From contig NZ_JAGIAS010000002.1 in NCBI RefSeq assembly GCF_017744695.1, positions 372,001-436,000 on the forward strand: a stretch of 64,000 nucleotides of DNA, given 5' to 3'. The notes under the pieces were generated by a model. The model made no database searches. It worked only from the letters and a program-made list of their open reading frames with translations, and was not told the origin of the DNA. The translations under genes and the position numbers were made by a program. Of the stretch, positions 1 to 9,923 are shown in pieces. Each line of letters begins with the position of its first letter. Position 1 is the first letter of the stretch. This stretch comes from Dyadobacter sp. (GTDB taxonomy: Bacteria; Bacteroidota; Bacteroidia; Cytophagales; Spirosomataceae).

Positions 1-1441
1 ACGTAAGGCGTCCTGCAATGGCCATGGCGGTTACGATCTCGGGCGAGGCAACAAACGAGTGCGTATTAGGGTTACCATCGGCACGTTTCGAGAAGTTGCG
101 GTTGAATGAGGTGATAATCGAGTTTTTCTCTCCTTTTTCCGCACCATGGCGCGCCCATTGGCCGATACAAGGTCCGCAGGCATTCGCCAGCACTACCCCA
201 CCGATTTTTTCGAATGTATCCAGGAACCCGTCGCGTTCTACCGTGTACCGCACCTGCTCCGAGCCGGGCGTAATGGTATATTCCGAGGTTACCTGCAATT
301 TCTTCTCAACCGCCTGCCGGGCCAGTGAAGCTGCGCGGCTTACGTCTTCATAGGAAGAGTTGGTACAAGAGCCGATCAGACCTACCGAAAGCACTTCCGG
401 CCATCCGTTTTCCTTTACTGCCGTAGCGAATTTGGAAAGCGGCCAGGCCAGGTCCGGTGTGAATGGGCCATTGATATGTGGTTCCAAAGTGGAAAGGTCC
501 AGTTCCAGGAGCTGGTCGTAGTAAGCTGCGGGATCTGCATACACCTCATCGTCGGAACGAAGGTATTCTTTGATCTTATCCGCCGCATCGGCTACATCCG
601 CGCGTTCCGTGGCTCTCAGGTAAGCGGCGCTTTTCTCGTCGTATGCAAAGATCGAAGTGGTTGCACCGATTTCCGCACCCATGTTACAGATCGTGCCCTT
701 ACCGGTAGCAGAAAGGCTTTCAGCACCTTCGCCGAAATATTCTACCACGTAGCCGGTCCCTCCTTTTACGGTCAGCTGGCCAGCCACCCAAAGGATCACG
801 TCTTTCGCCGCTGTCCATCCGCTCAGTCTGCCGGTCAGTTTTACGCCGATCAGCTTGGGCATTTTCAATTCCCAGGCCAGACCGGACATTACGTCGCTCG
901 CATCCGCGCCACCCACACCGATCGCGATCATACCCAAACCACCCGCATTAGGCGTGTGGGAATCGGTACCGATCATCATACCGCCTGGGAAAGCGTAGTT
1001 TTCAAGTACCACCTGGTGAATGATACCCGCACCTGCGCGCCAGAAACCGATTCCGTATTTGTTGGAAACGGACGAAAGGAAATCGTATACCTCTTTGTTC
1101 TTATCTACGGCATTCTTCAAATCCTGTGCGGCACCTACTTCGGCCTGAATCAGGTGATCGCAGTGTACCGTAGAGGGAACCGCCACTTTCGGACGACCTG
1201 CCTGCATGAATTGCAGCAGCGCCATTTGCGCGGTAGCATCCTGCATTGCCACACGGTCGGGAGCAAAGTCCACATACGATTTGCCACGTTCGTGGCTTTG
1301 AGTGGCCGTTCCTGCCCACAAGTGGGAGTATAAAATTTTCTCTGACAAGGTCAAAGGCCGCCCCACTACTTTGCGGGCAGCATTAACTCTCTCTTCCATC
1401 CGGGCGTAAACGCCCTTAATCATATCTAAGTCAAATGCCAT
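1..1441 (-). CDS. acnA: Aconitate hydratase, mitochondrial type (partial, C-terminus outside window)
   Basis: TCA-cycle enzyme isomerising citrate to isocitrate through cis-aconitate in the cytoplasm. The 480 visible codons begin [19 protein letters not shown], as in the roughly 750-residue mitochondrial-type aconitases. The three [4Fe-4S] cysteines are visible: Cys359 in [10 protein letters not shown] and Cys422/Cys425 in ACGPCIGQW. The early motifs DHLIQAE and [14 protein letters not shown] are also present. The swivel domain lies beyond position 1. The gene follows acnB on the same strand with a 55 bp gap, so the two may be co-transcribed. The symbol acnA is used loosely: this is the mitochondrial branch and not the longer IRP-like AcnA. 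Confidence 0.95.
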   Translation of the reverse strand, partial: MAFDLDMIKGVYARMEERVNAARKVVGRPLTLSEKILYSHLWAGTATQSHERGKSYVDFAPDRVAMQDATAQMALLQFMQAGRPKVAVPSTVHCDHLIQAEVGAAQDLKNAVDKNKEVYDFLSSVSNKYGIGFWRAGAGIIHQVVLENYAFPGGMMIGTDSHTPNAGGLGMIAIGVGGADASDVMSGLAWELKMPKLIGVKLTGRLSGWTAAKDVILWVAGQLTVKGGTGYVVEYFGEGAESLSATGKGTICNMGAEIGATTSIFAYDEKSAAYLRATERADVADAADKIKEYLRSDDEVYADPAAYYDQLLELDLSTLEPHINGPFTPDLAWPLSKFATAVKENGWPEVLSVGLIGSCTNSSYEDVSRAASLARQAVEKKLQVTSEYTITPGSEQVRYTVERDGFLDTFEKIGGVVLANACGPCIGQWARHGAEKGEKNSIITSFNRNFSKRADGNPNTHSFVASPEIVTAMAIAGRLT

Positions 1442-1496
1442 AGCTCTTAAATTAATGATTACACTTTCACGGTTTCAACAATTGAAACACTAATTA

Positions 1497-4268
1497 CTAT
1501 CTGCTTAGTGCCTTGACAGGAGGTGCGAACTTGGTCAGGTCGATGCCCACCACAGCTGCTTTGTATTCGTCCATATTGGGAATGCGGCCCAAAATGGCTG
1601 ACAATACCACAACCGGTGTGGATGCCAGCAGGGACTCACCCTTTTTACGTTCCGAATCCTCAACAACCCTTCCCTGGAACAAACGCGTCGAGGTTGCCAT
1701 GACGGTATCCCCTTTCGCTGCTTTTTCCTGGTTACCCATGCAAAGGTTACAGCCCGGACGTTCCAGATACATCATGTTTTCGTATTCGGTACGCGCAGCC
1801 ACTTTCGGCGCATTATCGTCGAATTCGAAACCGGAGTATTTCTGCAATACATCCCAGTCACCTTCGGTTTTCAGCTCTTCGATGATATTATAGGTAGGCG
1901 CAGCTACCACCAACGGTGCATGGAACTCCACCTTGCCTTGTTGCTCTTCCAGGTTTTTCAGCATTTGAGATACGATCTTCAAATCGCCTTTGTGAACCAT
2001 GCAGGAACCTACAAAGCCAAGATCTACCTTTTTATCGTCGCCGTAGAAAGAGATCGGACGGATCGTGTCGTGGGTATATCTTTTAGAAACGTCTTTGTTA
2101 TTGACATCCGGGTCCGCAATCATTGGTTCTACGATCGCGTCAAGGTCAATCACCACTTCTGCATAATATTTTGCATTCGCATCCGGCGTAAGTGCTGGTT
2201 TTTCACCTGACTTAATCTCCGCAATACGTTTGTCTGCCTTATTGATCAAGCCCTGAAGAACCTGCTTGTGGTTATCCATGCCTTTATCGATCATGATCTG
2301 GATTCTGTTTTTCGCAATTTCCAGTGATTCGATCAGCGTATCGTCTTCTGAAATACAGATAGATGCTTTTGCCTTCATTTCGGCAGTCCAGTCGGTGAAC
2401 GTAAATGCCTGGTCAGCCGGCAATGTTCCGATATGGACTTCGATGATTCGTCCCTGGAACACGTTCTCTCCGCCAAACTGTTGGAGCATCTGCGCCTGGG
2501 TAGCGTGAACCACATCACGGAAATCCATGTGATCCTTCATGTCACCCTTAAAAGTTACTTTCACGGATTCAGGGATCGGCATGGATGCCTCGCCTGTCGC
2601 GAGTGCGAGCGCAACGGTTCCTGAGTCGGCACCGAAAGCAACCCCTTTAGACATCCTGGTGTGAGAGTCGCCACCGATGATAATCGCCCACTCGTCCACG
2701 GTAATATCGTTCAATACCTTGTGGATTACGTCGGTCATGGAGTGGTACTCTCCTTTCGGGTCACGGGCAGTGATCAAACCGAAGTCGTTCATGAACTTCA
2801 TCAGTTTCGGGATGTTAGCCTGTGCCTTTTTATCCCAAACTGACGCCGTGTGGCAGCCCGACTGGTATGCCCCGTCGACGATCGGAGAAATCACCGTGGC
2901 AGCCATCGATTCGAGTTCCTGCGCGGTCATCAAACCGGTAGTATCCTGTGAACCGACGATATTTACCTCCACGCGAACGTCCGAACCTGCGTGCAAAACC
3001 TTGCCCGGCGTCGTACCTACCGCATTTCTGTTGAAGATTTTTTCAACCGCGGTGAGGCCTTGTCCTTCATTGGAAATCTCTTTGGAAGGAGCAAACACAG
3101 GCGTTGGTTCAATGCCCAGGATTTTCGCCGCGACAGTCTGGATTTTTTTACCAAATACGATGGCGTATGATCCGCCGGCTCTGATAAATTCTTTTTTCTG
3201 AGGCGTAAGGGCTTTCGAAATGTCGATCAGCTCCTTTTCTCCATTATAAAGCTTCTTTGTCTGCGTATTAATGGTCAAAACAGTACCTGTCGCTACGGAG
3301 TAAACTTCCTCCAAAACAGGGTCACCATTTTCATTACGGACCACATTGCCGTCCGCGTCTACCTTTTTCACCCAGTTTTTCAGGTCGATACCGATACCAC
3401 CGGTAACGTCTACTGTGGTAAGGAAAATCGGTGAGATACCATTTGTACCACCCACGATTGGCGCAATATTCACAAACGGAACGTAGGGGCTGGCTTGTCT
3501 GCCAGTCCAGAGTGCCACGTTGTTCACACCCGACATCCTCGATGACCCTACACCCATCGTACCCTTCTCGGCGATCAGCATCACGCTCTTTCCGGGGTGT
3601 TCCGCCTGCAAAGCCCTGATTTCCTGCTGTGCCTTCGGAGTGATCATGCATTGGCCATGAAGTTCGCGGTCGGAACGCGAGTGGGCCTGGTTACCGGGAG
3701 AAAGCAAGTCGGTAGAAATATCGCCTTCGCCGGCGATAAACGTTACTATCTGAATTTCTTCGGGAACTTCGGGCAGCTTCGTAAAGAACTCGGCCTTGGC
3801 GTAGCTTTCCAGAATATCTTTGGCGATTTCGCTGCCGTTTTTGAATGCCTCTTTCAGGCGGTCGGTGTCGGCATCGTAAAGGAACACTTGCGTTTTGAGT
3901 ACCTCGGCAGCTGATTTCGCAATAGCAGCGTCATCGCCCAGGGCGAGGTCAAGCAATACTTCAATGGAAGGACCGCCTTTCATGTGAGACAACAGCTCAA
4001 ATGCGAAGGCCGGTGATATTTCTGCTACTACGGATTCCCCCAGGATGATTTCTTTCAAAAACCTGGCTTTCACACCAGCTGCACTAGTAGTTCCTGGTAA
4101 GGTGTTGTAAATGAAAAATTTAAGAGAGTCTTCCCGATGCGCGTTTGCTGTATCTTTGATTTGTGCGATGATTTCTCCCAGCAATTCGGCACCATCAATC
4201 GGCTTCGGGTGAAGCCCCTGGGTCTTTCTTTCTTCAATCTCGTTAATGTAGTCCTGATAGATATTCAT
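1497..4268 (-). CDS. acnB: Bifunctional aconitate hydratase 2 / 2-methylisocitrate dehydratase
   Basis: AcnB-type aconitase of 923 residues, the usual length is about 865-930. It catalyses citrate/isocitrate interconversion and in many bacteria also dehydrates 2-methylisocitrate. The N-terminal HEAT-like domain and swivel domain come first, the reverse of AcnA. The iron-sulfur ligands are Cys756 in GSCMVHKGD and Cys840/Cys843 in PGCNLCMGN. The substrate-loop region TSTRLFQGRV follows. It lies upstream of the mitochondrial-type aconitase on the same strand. A -7-like box (TACTTTCG read on the minus strand, 4319-4326) sits about 50 bp upstream of the start. Confidence 0.97.
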   Translation of the reverse strand: MNIYQDYINEIEERKTQGLHPKPIDGAELLGEIIAQIKDTANAHREDSLKFFIYNTLPGTTSAAGVKARFLKEIILGESVVAEISPAFAFELLSHMKGGPSIEVLLDLALGDDAAIAKSAAEVLKTQVFLYDADTDRLKEAFKNGSEIAKDILESYAKAEFFTKLPEVPEEIQIVTFIAGEGDISTDLLSPGNQAHSRSDRELHGQCMITPKAQQEIRALQAEHPGKSVMLIAEKGTMGVGSSRMSGVNNVALWTGRQASPYVPFVNIAPIVGGTNGISPIFLTTVDVTGGIGIDLKNWVKKVDADGNVVRNENGDPVLEEVYSVATGTVLTINTQTKKLYNGEKELIDISKALTPQKKEFIRAGGSYAIVFGKKIQTVAAKILGIEPTPVFAPSKEISNEGQGLTAVEKIFNRNAVGTTPGKVLHAGSDVRVEVNIVGSQDTTGLMTAQELESMAATVISPIVDGAYQSGCHTASVWDKKAQANIPKLMKFMNDFGLITARDPKGEYHSMTDVIHKVLNDITVDEWAIIIGGDSHTRMSKGVAFGADSGTVALALATGEASMPIPESVKVTFKGDMKDHMDFRDVVHATQAQMLQQFGGENVFQGRIIEVHIGTLPADQAFTFTDWTAEMKAKASICISEDDTLIESLEIAKNRIQIMIDKGMDNHKQVLQGLINKADKRIAEIKSGEKPALTPDANAKYYAEVVIDLDAIVEPMIADPDVNNKDVSKRYTHDTIRPISFYGDDKKVDLGFVGSCMVHKGDLKIVSQMLKNLEEQQGKVEFHAPLVVAAPTYNIIEELKTEGDWDVLQKYSGFEFDDNAPKVAARTEYENMMYLERPGCNLCMGNQEKAAKGDTVMATSTRLFQGRVVEDSERKKGESLLASTPVVVLSAILGRIPNMDEYKAAVVGIDLTKFAPPVKALSR

Positions 4269-4596
4269 GATGAAATCTTTTCAATGTTAAAGGCAATATC
4301 TGTTGTCAATAAAACGGGCGAAAGTACGAAATTACAGAATATACGGAGGCATCCCACCCGATTTTCACTACTATTTAAAACCAGTATATTCTAGCCGTAC
4401 ACTCAAATAACCGCCGTCCAATTTTTTTTGTTCTGACAACCTGTATATTGAAGGAATAATTTAAAATCCCCCCTTCGGGAGGTGCTGTAACGCGTTCTGT
4501 TTTTCAATCAGCTTTTATTTGCGCTTTGATTTTTTCTCGGATTGTGCCCTATATTTGGACATTCAAAGTGCTACCAGGTCCCTTAAATCGAAAGTT
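4269..4596. other. Divergent acnB/topA intergenic region (328 bp)
   Basis: No gene is seen here. The region holds the divergent promoters: a minus-strand -7-like box at 4319-4326 for acnB and a good plus-strand -33/-7 pair at 4525-4557 for topA. A small GC hairpin around 4465-4482 (CCCC-TTCG-GG type) lies between them. The longer topA reading frame starting at 4519 would begin upstream of the topA promoter and is not accepted. Confidence 0.6.
4525..4557 (+). promoter_or_regulatory. topA promoter (Bacteroidota -33/-7 type)
   Basis: TTTG at 4525-4528, a 21 bp spacer, then TATATTTG at 4550-4557. This fits the Bacteroidota primary sigma consensus TTTG / TAnnTTTG. A transcript starting about 7 bp downstream would have a leader of about 30 nt before the ATG at 4597. 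Confidence 0.65.
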
Positions 4597-6990
4597 ATGT
4601 CAAAAAATCTGGTGATCGTAGAGTCACCGGCGAAGGCCAAAACCATTGAAAGTTACCTTGGGCAGGATTTCACTGTCAAGTCCAGTTTCGGACATGTCCG
4701 TGACCTCCCGGAACACGATATGGGTGTTGATGTTGAGCATGGTTTCCAACCCTCTTACGAAATCTCCTCCGATAAAGTCAAAGTCATTTCAGAGCTCAAA
4801 AAACTGGCGAAAGATGCAGAGGTATGGCTCGCGACCGATGATGACCGCGAGGGAGAAGCTATTTCCTGGCATTTGAAAGAGGCCCTGGGGCTTCCCGACA
4901 ATACCAAGCGGATCGTATTTCGTGAGATTACCAAAACCGCTCTGCGGAATGCCATCGAAAAGCCGCGGACCATCGACACAGCCCTGGTAGACGCCCAACA
5001 GGCACGCCGTATCCTCGACCGCCTCGTGGGTTATGAACTTTCACCGGTACTTTGGAAAAAGATCCGCATCGGAAAATCGAACCTCTCGGCCGGCCGCGTA
5101 CAATCGGTAGCTGTACGTATAATAGTAGAACGAGAAAGGGAAATCGACGCTTTTAAAAGCAAAAGCAGCTTCAAGGTAACGGCGCATTTCGACCTCGGCA
5201 ACGGAAAGGTACTGAATGCGGAGCTGGCCAAAAATTTCCCGACCGAACAGGAAGCCTATCAATTTTTGGAAAAATGCATTGGGGCTGAGTTCTCGATCCG
5301 TAATCTTGAAGTAAAACCTGCTAAAAAAACACCTGCACCGCCATTTACAACTTCTACACTACAACAGGAAGCTTCCCGCAAGCTGAGCTTTTCGGTAGCG
5401 CAGACAATGACCGTCGCACAGCGCCTGTACGAAGCCGGTAAGATTTCCTACATGCGTACCGACTCTACCAACCTGTCGGAAGAAGCGCTTGATAAGTCAA
5501 AGCAGCAGATCACGAAAGAATATGGGGACGAGTATTATAACCGCCGTATATTCAAAACCAAGTCGGAATCGGCGCAGGAGGCGCACGAAGCGATCCGTCC
5601 TACCGATTTCTCTACGCTGGTAGGCAGCAGCGACCGCAACGAGCAGCGTTTGTACGAGCTGATCTGGAAACGTGCCATCGCATCACAGATGTCGGACGCC
5701 CAATTGGAGCGTACCACAGCCACGATCGGCATTTCTACCACCTCGGAAGAGCTGGTAGCGCAAGGTGAAGTGATCAAATTCGAAGGGTTCCTGAAAGTAT
5801 ACCTGGAATCCAGCGATGATGAAGGGGACGAAGAACAAAAAGGAATGCTTCCGCCGCTGAATATCGGTCAGATCCTGAAACTGGCGGACATGAAGGCGAC
5901 AGAAAGATTTACCCGTAACCCACCGCGCTACACCGAGGCGAGTCTGGTAAAAAAACTCGAAGAAATGGGGATCGGACGCCCGTCAACCTACGCGCCGACG
6001 ATCTCGACGATCCTGAAACGGGAGTATATTGTCAAAGAGGACCGTCAGGGTTTTGAAAGGGAATTCAAGGAAATGACCCTTGCCAACGATCAGATCAAAA
6101 GCAAGGTGAATAAAGAAGTTTATGGTTCGGAAAAGGCCAAACTCTTCCCTACCAGCACCGGAATGGTCGTGAACGACTTCCTGGTGAGCCATTTCCAGGA
6201 TATTGTCGATTATTCGTTCACGGCGAGCGTAGAAAAGGATTTTGACCACATTGCCGAAGGCCAACTCGGCTGGCAGCAGATGATCAAGGACTTTTACACG
6301 CCATTCCAGAAGAAAGTCGCCGAAGCACGCGAGGAGGCGATTGACAAGAGCCTTACTTCCCGCGACTTGGGTGAAGATCCGGCAACCGGTAAAAAAGTGT
6401 CGGTACGGATCGGAAAATACGGCCCTTATGTACAGATCGGCGATGTGGAAGATGAAGAGAAGCCGCGTTTTGCGAGCTTGCAGAAAGGCCAACTCATGGA
6501 GACCATTACGCTGGAAGAGGCGTTTGAGCTGTTCAAACTGCCCCGCCAGGTTGGGTTCTTCGAGGACAAAGACATGGTCGTGAACGTCGGCAAATTCGGT
6601 CCGTACGTGAAACACGACGGCAAGTATTACTCGCTGGCTAAAACGGACGATCCGATGGCGGTGACGGAAGAACGCCTGATCGAGATTATCGAGGAAAAGC
6701 GTTTGCAGGACTCCAACCGCACGATCAAGGAATTTGCGGAAGATCCGGAGGCTAAGGTTCTGAATGGACGATACGGGCCTTACATTGCTTTTGGAAAGAA
6801 GAATGTAAAAATCCCGAAAGGCACGGAGCCGGCATCGCTCACATACGACCAGGTATTGAAACTGGCGGCCGAAACGCCGGACAAACCTGCGGGACGCGGG
6901 GCCAAAAAACCTGCCGCAGCGAAAGCCACAACCGCGAAAGCACCCGCAGCCAAGAAGCCTGCTGCTAAGAAAGCGACAAAAAAAGGTTAA
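4597..6990 (+). CDS. topA: DNA topoisomerase I
   Basis: Type IA topoisomerase that relaxes negative supercoils. The start is set at the ATG giving MSKNLVIVESPAKAKTIE (797 residues); the frame is open from 4519 but that part precedes the promoter. The N-terminal TOPRIM domain has ESPAKA and the acidic DDDREGE motif. The catalytic tyrosine is Tyr285 in ISYMRTDSTN. The C-terminus has repeated KFGPYV/RYGPYI modules without zinc-finger cysteines. It ends in a roughly 30-residue Lys/Ala/Pro-rich tail (AAKKPAAKKATKKG), histone H1-like, probably for DNA binding. cobB follows 22 bp later. Confidence 0.97.
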   Translation: MSKNLVIVESPAKAKTIESYLGQDFTVKSSFGHVRDLPEHDMGVDVEHGFQPSYEISSDKVKVISELKKLAKDAEVWLATDDDREGEAISWHLKEALGLPDNTKRIVFREITKTALRNAIEKPRTIDTALVDAQQARRILDRLVGYELSPVLWKKIRIGKSNLSAGRVQSVAVRIIVEREREIDAFKSKSSFKVTAHFDLGNGKVLNAELAKNFPTEQEAYQFLEKCIGAEFSIRNLEVKPAKKTPAPPFTTSTLQQEASRKLSFSVAQTMTVAQRLYEAGKISYMRTDSTNLSEEALDKSKQQITKEYGDEYYNRRIFKTKSESAQEAHEAIRPTDFSTLVGSSDRNEQRLYELIWKRAIASQMSDAQLERTTATIGISTTSEELVAQGEVIKFEGFLKVYLESSDDEGDEEQKGMLPPLNIGQILKLADMKATERFTRNPPRYTEASLVKKLEEMGIGRPSTYAPTISTILKREYIVKEDRQGFEREFKEMTLANDQIKSKVNKEVYGSEKAKLFPTSTGMVVNDFLVSHFQDIVDYSFTASVEKDFDHIAEGQLGWQQMIKDFYTPFQKKVAEAREEAIDKSLTSRDLGEDPATGKKVSVRIGKYGPYVQIGDVEDEEKPRFASLQKGQLMETITLEEAFELFKLPRQVGFFEDKDMVVNVGKFGPYVKHDGKYYSLAKTDDPMAVTEERLIEIIEEKRLQDSNRTIKEFAEDPEAKVLNGRYGPYIAFGKKNVKIPKGTEPASLTYDQVLKLAAETPDKPAGRGAKKPAAAKATTAKAPAAKKPAAKKATKKG

Positions 6991-7012
6991 CACACATAAA
7001 ACGAAGAAGCCC

Positions 7013-7702
7013 ATGAAAAAACTGGTTGTACTTTCCGGAGCGGGGATCAGCGCTGAGAGCGGGATCAGTACTTTTAGAGATAATAATGGGCTTTGGGATA
7101 ATTACCGCATCGAGGATGTCGCTACGCCCGAAGCCTGGGTCCGCAACCAGGAGCTGGTGCTGGATTTTTACAACCAGCGCCGGAAACAGGCTGCGGATGT
7201 AAAGCCTAATGCGGCACATTACGCGTTGGCGGAGCTGGAAAAGCATTTCGATGTGACGATCGTGACCCAGAATGTAGATAACCTGCATGAAATCGCCGGC
7301 TCTACGAAAGTGATTCACTTACATGGAGAGCTTTTTAAATCGCGGAGCACAAAAGATCCGAAGCTCGTTTATGACATGACGGGCTGGGAGCTGAAAACGG
7401 GCGATCTGTGCGAATTGGGCAGCCAGCTGCGGCCGCATATCGTTTGGTTTGGCGAAGAGGTGCCGATGATGGAAGTGGCTGTGGATGTGACCGAACAGGC
7501 GGATATGTTCCTGGTGATCGGCACGTCCCTCGCAGTGTACCCTGCCGCCGGATTGGTGCATTATGTACCCATCGGCAAGCGTATTTACATTGTAGATCCG
7601 AACAAACCGGACATTACCTTGAAATCCAACATGGTGTTCATCCAGGAAAAAGCCACGACCGGAATGCAAACATTGATCAAGAAATATTTACTACCTGAAT
7701 AA
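7013..7702 (+). CDS. cobB: NAD-dependent protein deacylase, Sir2/CobB family
   Basis: Sirtuin of 229 residues that removes acyl groups from lysines using NAD. Visible are the NAD-binding [10 protein letters not shown], the TFRDNNGLW loop, TQNVDNLH at about residues 85-92, and the catalytic His104 in HLHGEL. The pair Tyr/Arg in FYNQRR marks the class III (CobB/SIRT5-like) subgroup, which prefers acidic acyl groups such as succinyl. The usual zinc-binding cysteine pairs between HGEL and RPHIVWFGE are missing (SRSTKDP and only one Cys in DLCELG), so the small domain is probably zinc-free. folD starts 2 bp after the stop, so the two are likely co-transcribed. Confidence 0.9.
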   Translation: MKKLVVLSGAGISAESGISTFRDNNGLWDNYRIEDVATPEAWVRNQELVLDFYNQRRKQAADVKPNAAHYALAELEKHFDVTIVTQNVDNLHEIAGSTKVIHLHGELFKSRSTKDPKLVYDMTGWELKTGDLCELGSQLRPHIVWFGEEVPMMEVAVDVTEQADMFLVIGTSLAVYPAAGLVHYVPIGKRIYIVDPNKPDITLKSNMVFIQEKATTGMQTLIKKYLLPE

Positions 7703-7704
7703 TA

Positions 7705-8586
7705 ATGCAACTACTCGACGGGAAAGCTATTTCTTCCCAAATAAAATCTGAAATCAAGGCCGAGGTGGAACAATGGGTCGCCGGTGGTGGTAAAAAGCCG
7801 CATTTGGCCGCGATACTCGTAGGCCAGGACGGCGCCAGCGAAACATACGTAGCTTCCAAAATCCGGAGCTGTGAAGAAATCGGGTTCACCTCCACCCTGC
7901 TGCGATTCGAAGCAGACATTACCGAAGCGCAACTCCTCGAAGCAGTAGAATCGCTGAACAACGATCCTGACGTGGATGGCTTTATCGTACAGCTGCCATT
8001 GCCAAAACATATTTCTGAAAACACGGTGATGGAAGCAGTAAACCCCGCGAAAGACGTGGACGGTTTCCACCCGATCAACGTGGGCAGAATGTGCAAAGGA
8101 CTGCCTGCTTACATTTCTGCCACACCGTTCGGTATCCTCGAAATGCTGATTCGTGCCGGCATCGAAACAAGCGGAAAGCATTGCGTGGTAATCGGCCGCA
8201 GCCAGATCGTGGGCCTGCCGATGAGCATTCTGATGCAGCGCAATACCTACCCCGGTAACTGTACTGTAACGATCACGCACAGCAAAACACAAAACCTGAA
8301 AGAGATCTGCCAGTCGGCCGACATCCTGATCGTTGCATTGGGCCGTCCCGAGTTCGTGAAGGCCGATTACGTGAAAGAAGGGGCGGTTGTGGTGGACGTG
8401 GGTATTACCCGCGTGGCGGATGCTACCAAAAAGAGCGGCTTCTCGATCAAAGGCGATGTCGATTTCAACGATGTGGCACCCAAATCAAGCTACATTACAC
8501 CGGTTCCGGGAGGTGTGGGTTTGATGACCATCTGCGGGTTGCTGACCAACACTTTCAAAGCTGCTAAGAAGGAAATTTATAAATAA
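7705..8586 (+). CDS. folD: Methylenetetrahydrofolate dehydrogenase / methenyltetrahydrofolate cyclohydrolase
   Basis: Bifunctional FolD of 293 residues, normal length, interconverting 5,10-methylene-THF, methenyl-THF and 10-formyl-THF. Visible are the catalytic lysine in [33 protein letters not shown], the nucleotide-binding [11 protein letters not shown], and the C-terminal [11 protein letters not shown]. It starts 2 bp after cobB ends. A heptamer palindrome and a strong terminator follow it. Confidence 0.97.
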   Translation: MQLLDGKAISSQIKSEIKAEVEQWVAGGGKKPHLAAILVGQDGASETYVASKIRSCEEIGFTSTLLRFEADITEAQLLEAVESLNNDPDVDGFIVQLPLPKHISENTVMEAVNPAKDVDGFHPINVGRMCKGLPAYISATPFGILEMLIRAGIETSGKHCVVIGRSQIVGLPMSILMQRNTYPGNCTVTITHSKTQNLKEICQSADILIVALGRPEFVKADYVKEGAVVVDVGITRVADATKKSGFSIKGDVDFNDVAPKSSYITPVPGGVGLMTICGLLTNTFKAAKKEIYK

Positions 8587-8587
8587 T

Positions 8588-8705
8588 ACTTCGGCTGTCG
8601 GCAATCGGCTGTCGGCTTTTGATTAGGAGGTTTTAATGACCAGACACTAGCTTTCGGCGTTGACGAAATGCAGATTTACAAAAGCCGACAGCCGACGGCC
8701 GAAGT
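8588..8705. repeat. Palindrome with heptamer-repeat arms
   Basis: The left arm (8588-8620) reads as 7-bp words CGGCTGT, CGGCAAT, CGGCTGT, CGGCTTT after ACTT. The right arm (8680-8705) is the complement in 7-bp steps (AAAGCCG, ACAGCCG, ACGGCCG, AAG). The left arm has one extra word. The arms are separated by about 60 bp. Similar words recur at 14803-14836 and 15082-15110. Confidence 0.8.
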
Positions 8706-8757
8706 AAAAAAACCGGAACACCAGGAATTAAGTAAAACCTGGTGTTCCGGTTTTTTT
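8706..8757. terminator. Bidirectional intrinsic terminator after folD
   Basis: A perfect 20-bp inverted repeat (8706-8725 with 8738-8757) with a 12-nt loop. The stem begins with A7 and ends with T7, so it can act in both directions. The GC core is CCGGAACACCAGG. Confidence 0.9.
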
Positions 8758-8827
8758 GTGTTAAAAATTTCTTTTTTTACTAAAAGATTTGTCAATTAGT
8801 AGGCAGTTTGAACGGATCGGTTGTACT

Positions 8828-9922
8828 ATGAGCATCGTCAGCAACAACATCAAGTATCTCAGAAGGCTCAACGGCCTCACGCAGGAACAGTTTGCCCGTA
8901 AGATCGCGATCAAGAGATCGTTACTGGGAGCTTACGAAGAAGCAAGGGCCAATCCCAACCTTACTAATCTCAAAAATATGGCCACCGCATTCGGGGTTAG
9001 CGTTGACAATTTGCTAAAAACCGATCTGCGAAAGCTAAGGGAAACGCCTGAAATGTCGCTCCCGCTGACAACCTCGCGGCAAATGACCGTTTCGCATTCG
9101 GGCACGATGCCCCAGCCCACGCCTACGCGCACGCCCGGGTACACGGAGCCTCAGCCATTGTCTAAAATCATTGAAACGTACCAGCAGCCCGAACAGCCGT
9201 TAAGGCAAGTTTCGCGGCAGATCAATTTGAAACCGGTTAGTGGCGAAGCTCCTCCGGCGACAGCAACTCGGCCGGCAGCGCCTCAACAAGACGTATTTCA
9301 GCAACCTGCCTATCAGCAGCCTGCTATCCATAAAGCTGCCGCAATGCAACAGCAACCGCTAACGCAGCCTGACGCAGGTTTGCCTACATTCAATAACCAA
9401 TATCAAACACCGCAATTCAATGCAGCGGTGGAGCAGCCGGTGCAGCAATTCCCTACTATTCAATGGGTAGCACGCAACAAGCAGGCCGAATACATAGCCA
9501 ACTTTCAGAATCCGGGCTATTTAAACTCGCTGCCGCTTTTCCAATTGCCCAATCTGCCGTCGGGCTATTATCGTGCATTTGAAAGCGGTGAGGACTTTAC
9601 CTACCCCGGCTCAATTCTCGTGGGCACATTCATTCGCAATTGGTACGATATCAAGGATGGCATGCAATACGTGTTCCTCCTGAGAAAACACGGTCTGATT
9701 TACAGAAATGTATTTAATCAGGTAAAAACAGCGGGAGTTTTACTGCTTACCTCTGACAATGCAGAAATTGCTGAACTGGAAATTCCTTTGCAGGATGTGC
9801 TGGAAGTATGGGAAGTGAAGGCCTTCGTAAGCGCGCAAATGCCTGCGCCACAACCTTCACTCGAAAGAGTGGCCCAGCTCGTCGACGAATTGCAGATGGA
9901 GCTGAGCCAGTACCGTCAGTAG
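8828..9922 (+). CDS. XRE-family regulator with degenerate S24/LexA-like C-terminal domain
   Basis: 364 residues from the ATG; a TTG 13 codons upstream is possible but adds no conserved sequence. Residues 1-65 form a Cro/C1 helix-turn-helix (LRRLNGLTQEQFARKIAIKR). A Gln/Pro-rich linker of about 150 residues follows. The C-terminal part (about 225-345) resembles the S24/LexA peptidase fold (LPLFQLPNLPSGYYRAF, GSILVGTFIRNWYDIKDG). The usual Ser in GDSM is Asp256 in GEDF and the usual Lys is Arg293 in GLIYRNV, so self-cleavage looks lost and the domain may only bind a ligand or dimerise. It converges on the next gene with a 1-bp gap. Confidence 0.8.
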   Translation: MSIVSNNIKYLRRLNGLTQEQFARKIAIKRSLLGAYEEARANPNLTNLKNMATAFGVSVDNLLKTDLRKLRETPEMSLPLTTSRQMTVSHSGTMPQPTPTRTPGYTEPQPLSKIIETYQQPEQPLRQVSRQINLKPVSGEAPPATATRPAAPQQDVFQQPAYQQPAIHKAAAMQQQPLTQPDAGLPTFNNQYQTPQFNAAVEQPVQQFPTIQWVARNKQAEYIANFQNPGYLNSLPLFQLPNLPSGYYRAFESGEDFTYPGSILVGTFIRNWYDIKDGMQYVFLLRKHGLIYRNVFNQVKTAGVLLLTSDNAEIAELEIPLQDVLEVWEVKAFVSAQMPAPQPSLERVAQLVDELQMELSQYRQ

Positions 9923-9923
9923 A

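Noticed and set aside
476-1333. Open frame of 285 codons on the plus strand near the window start
   Set aside because: It is the antisense shadow of the mitochondrial-type aconitase, whose reading frame shows all cluster cysteines.
5983-7014. Long open frame (343 codons) on the minus strand opposite topA
   Set aside because: It lies fully within topA, has no domain, and has shadow-frame composition; topA is certain.
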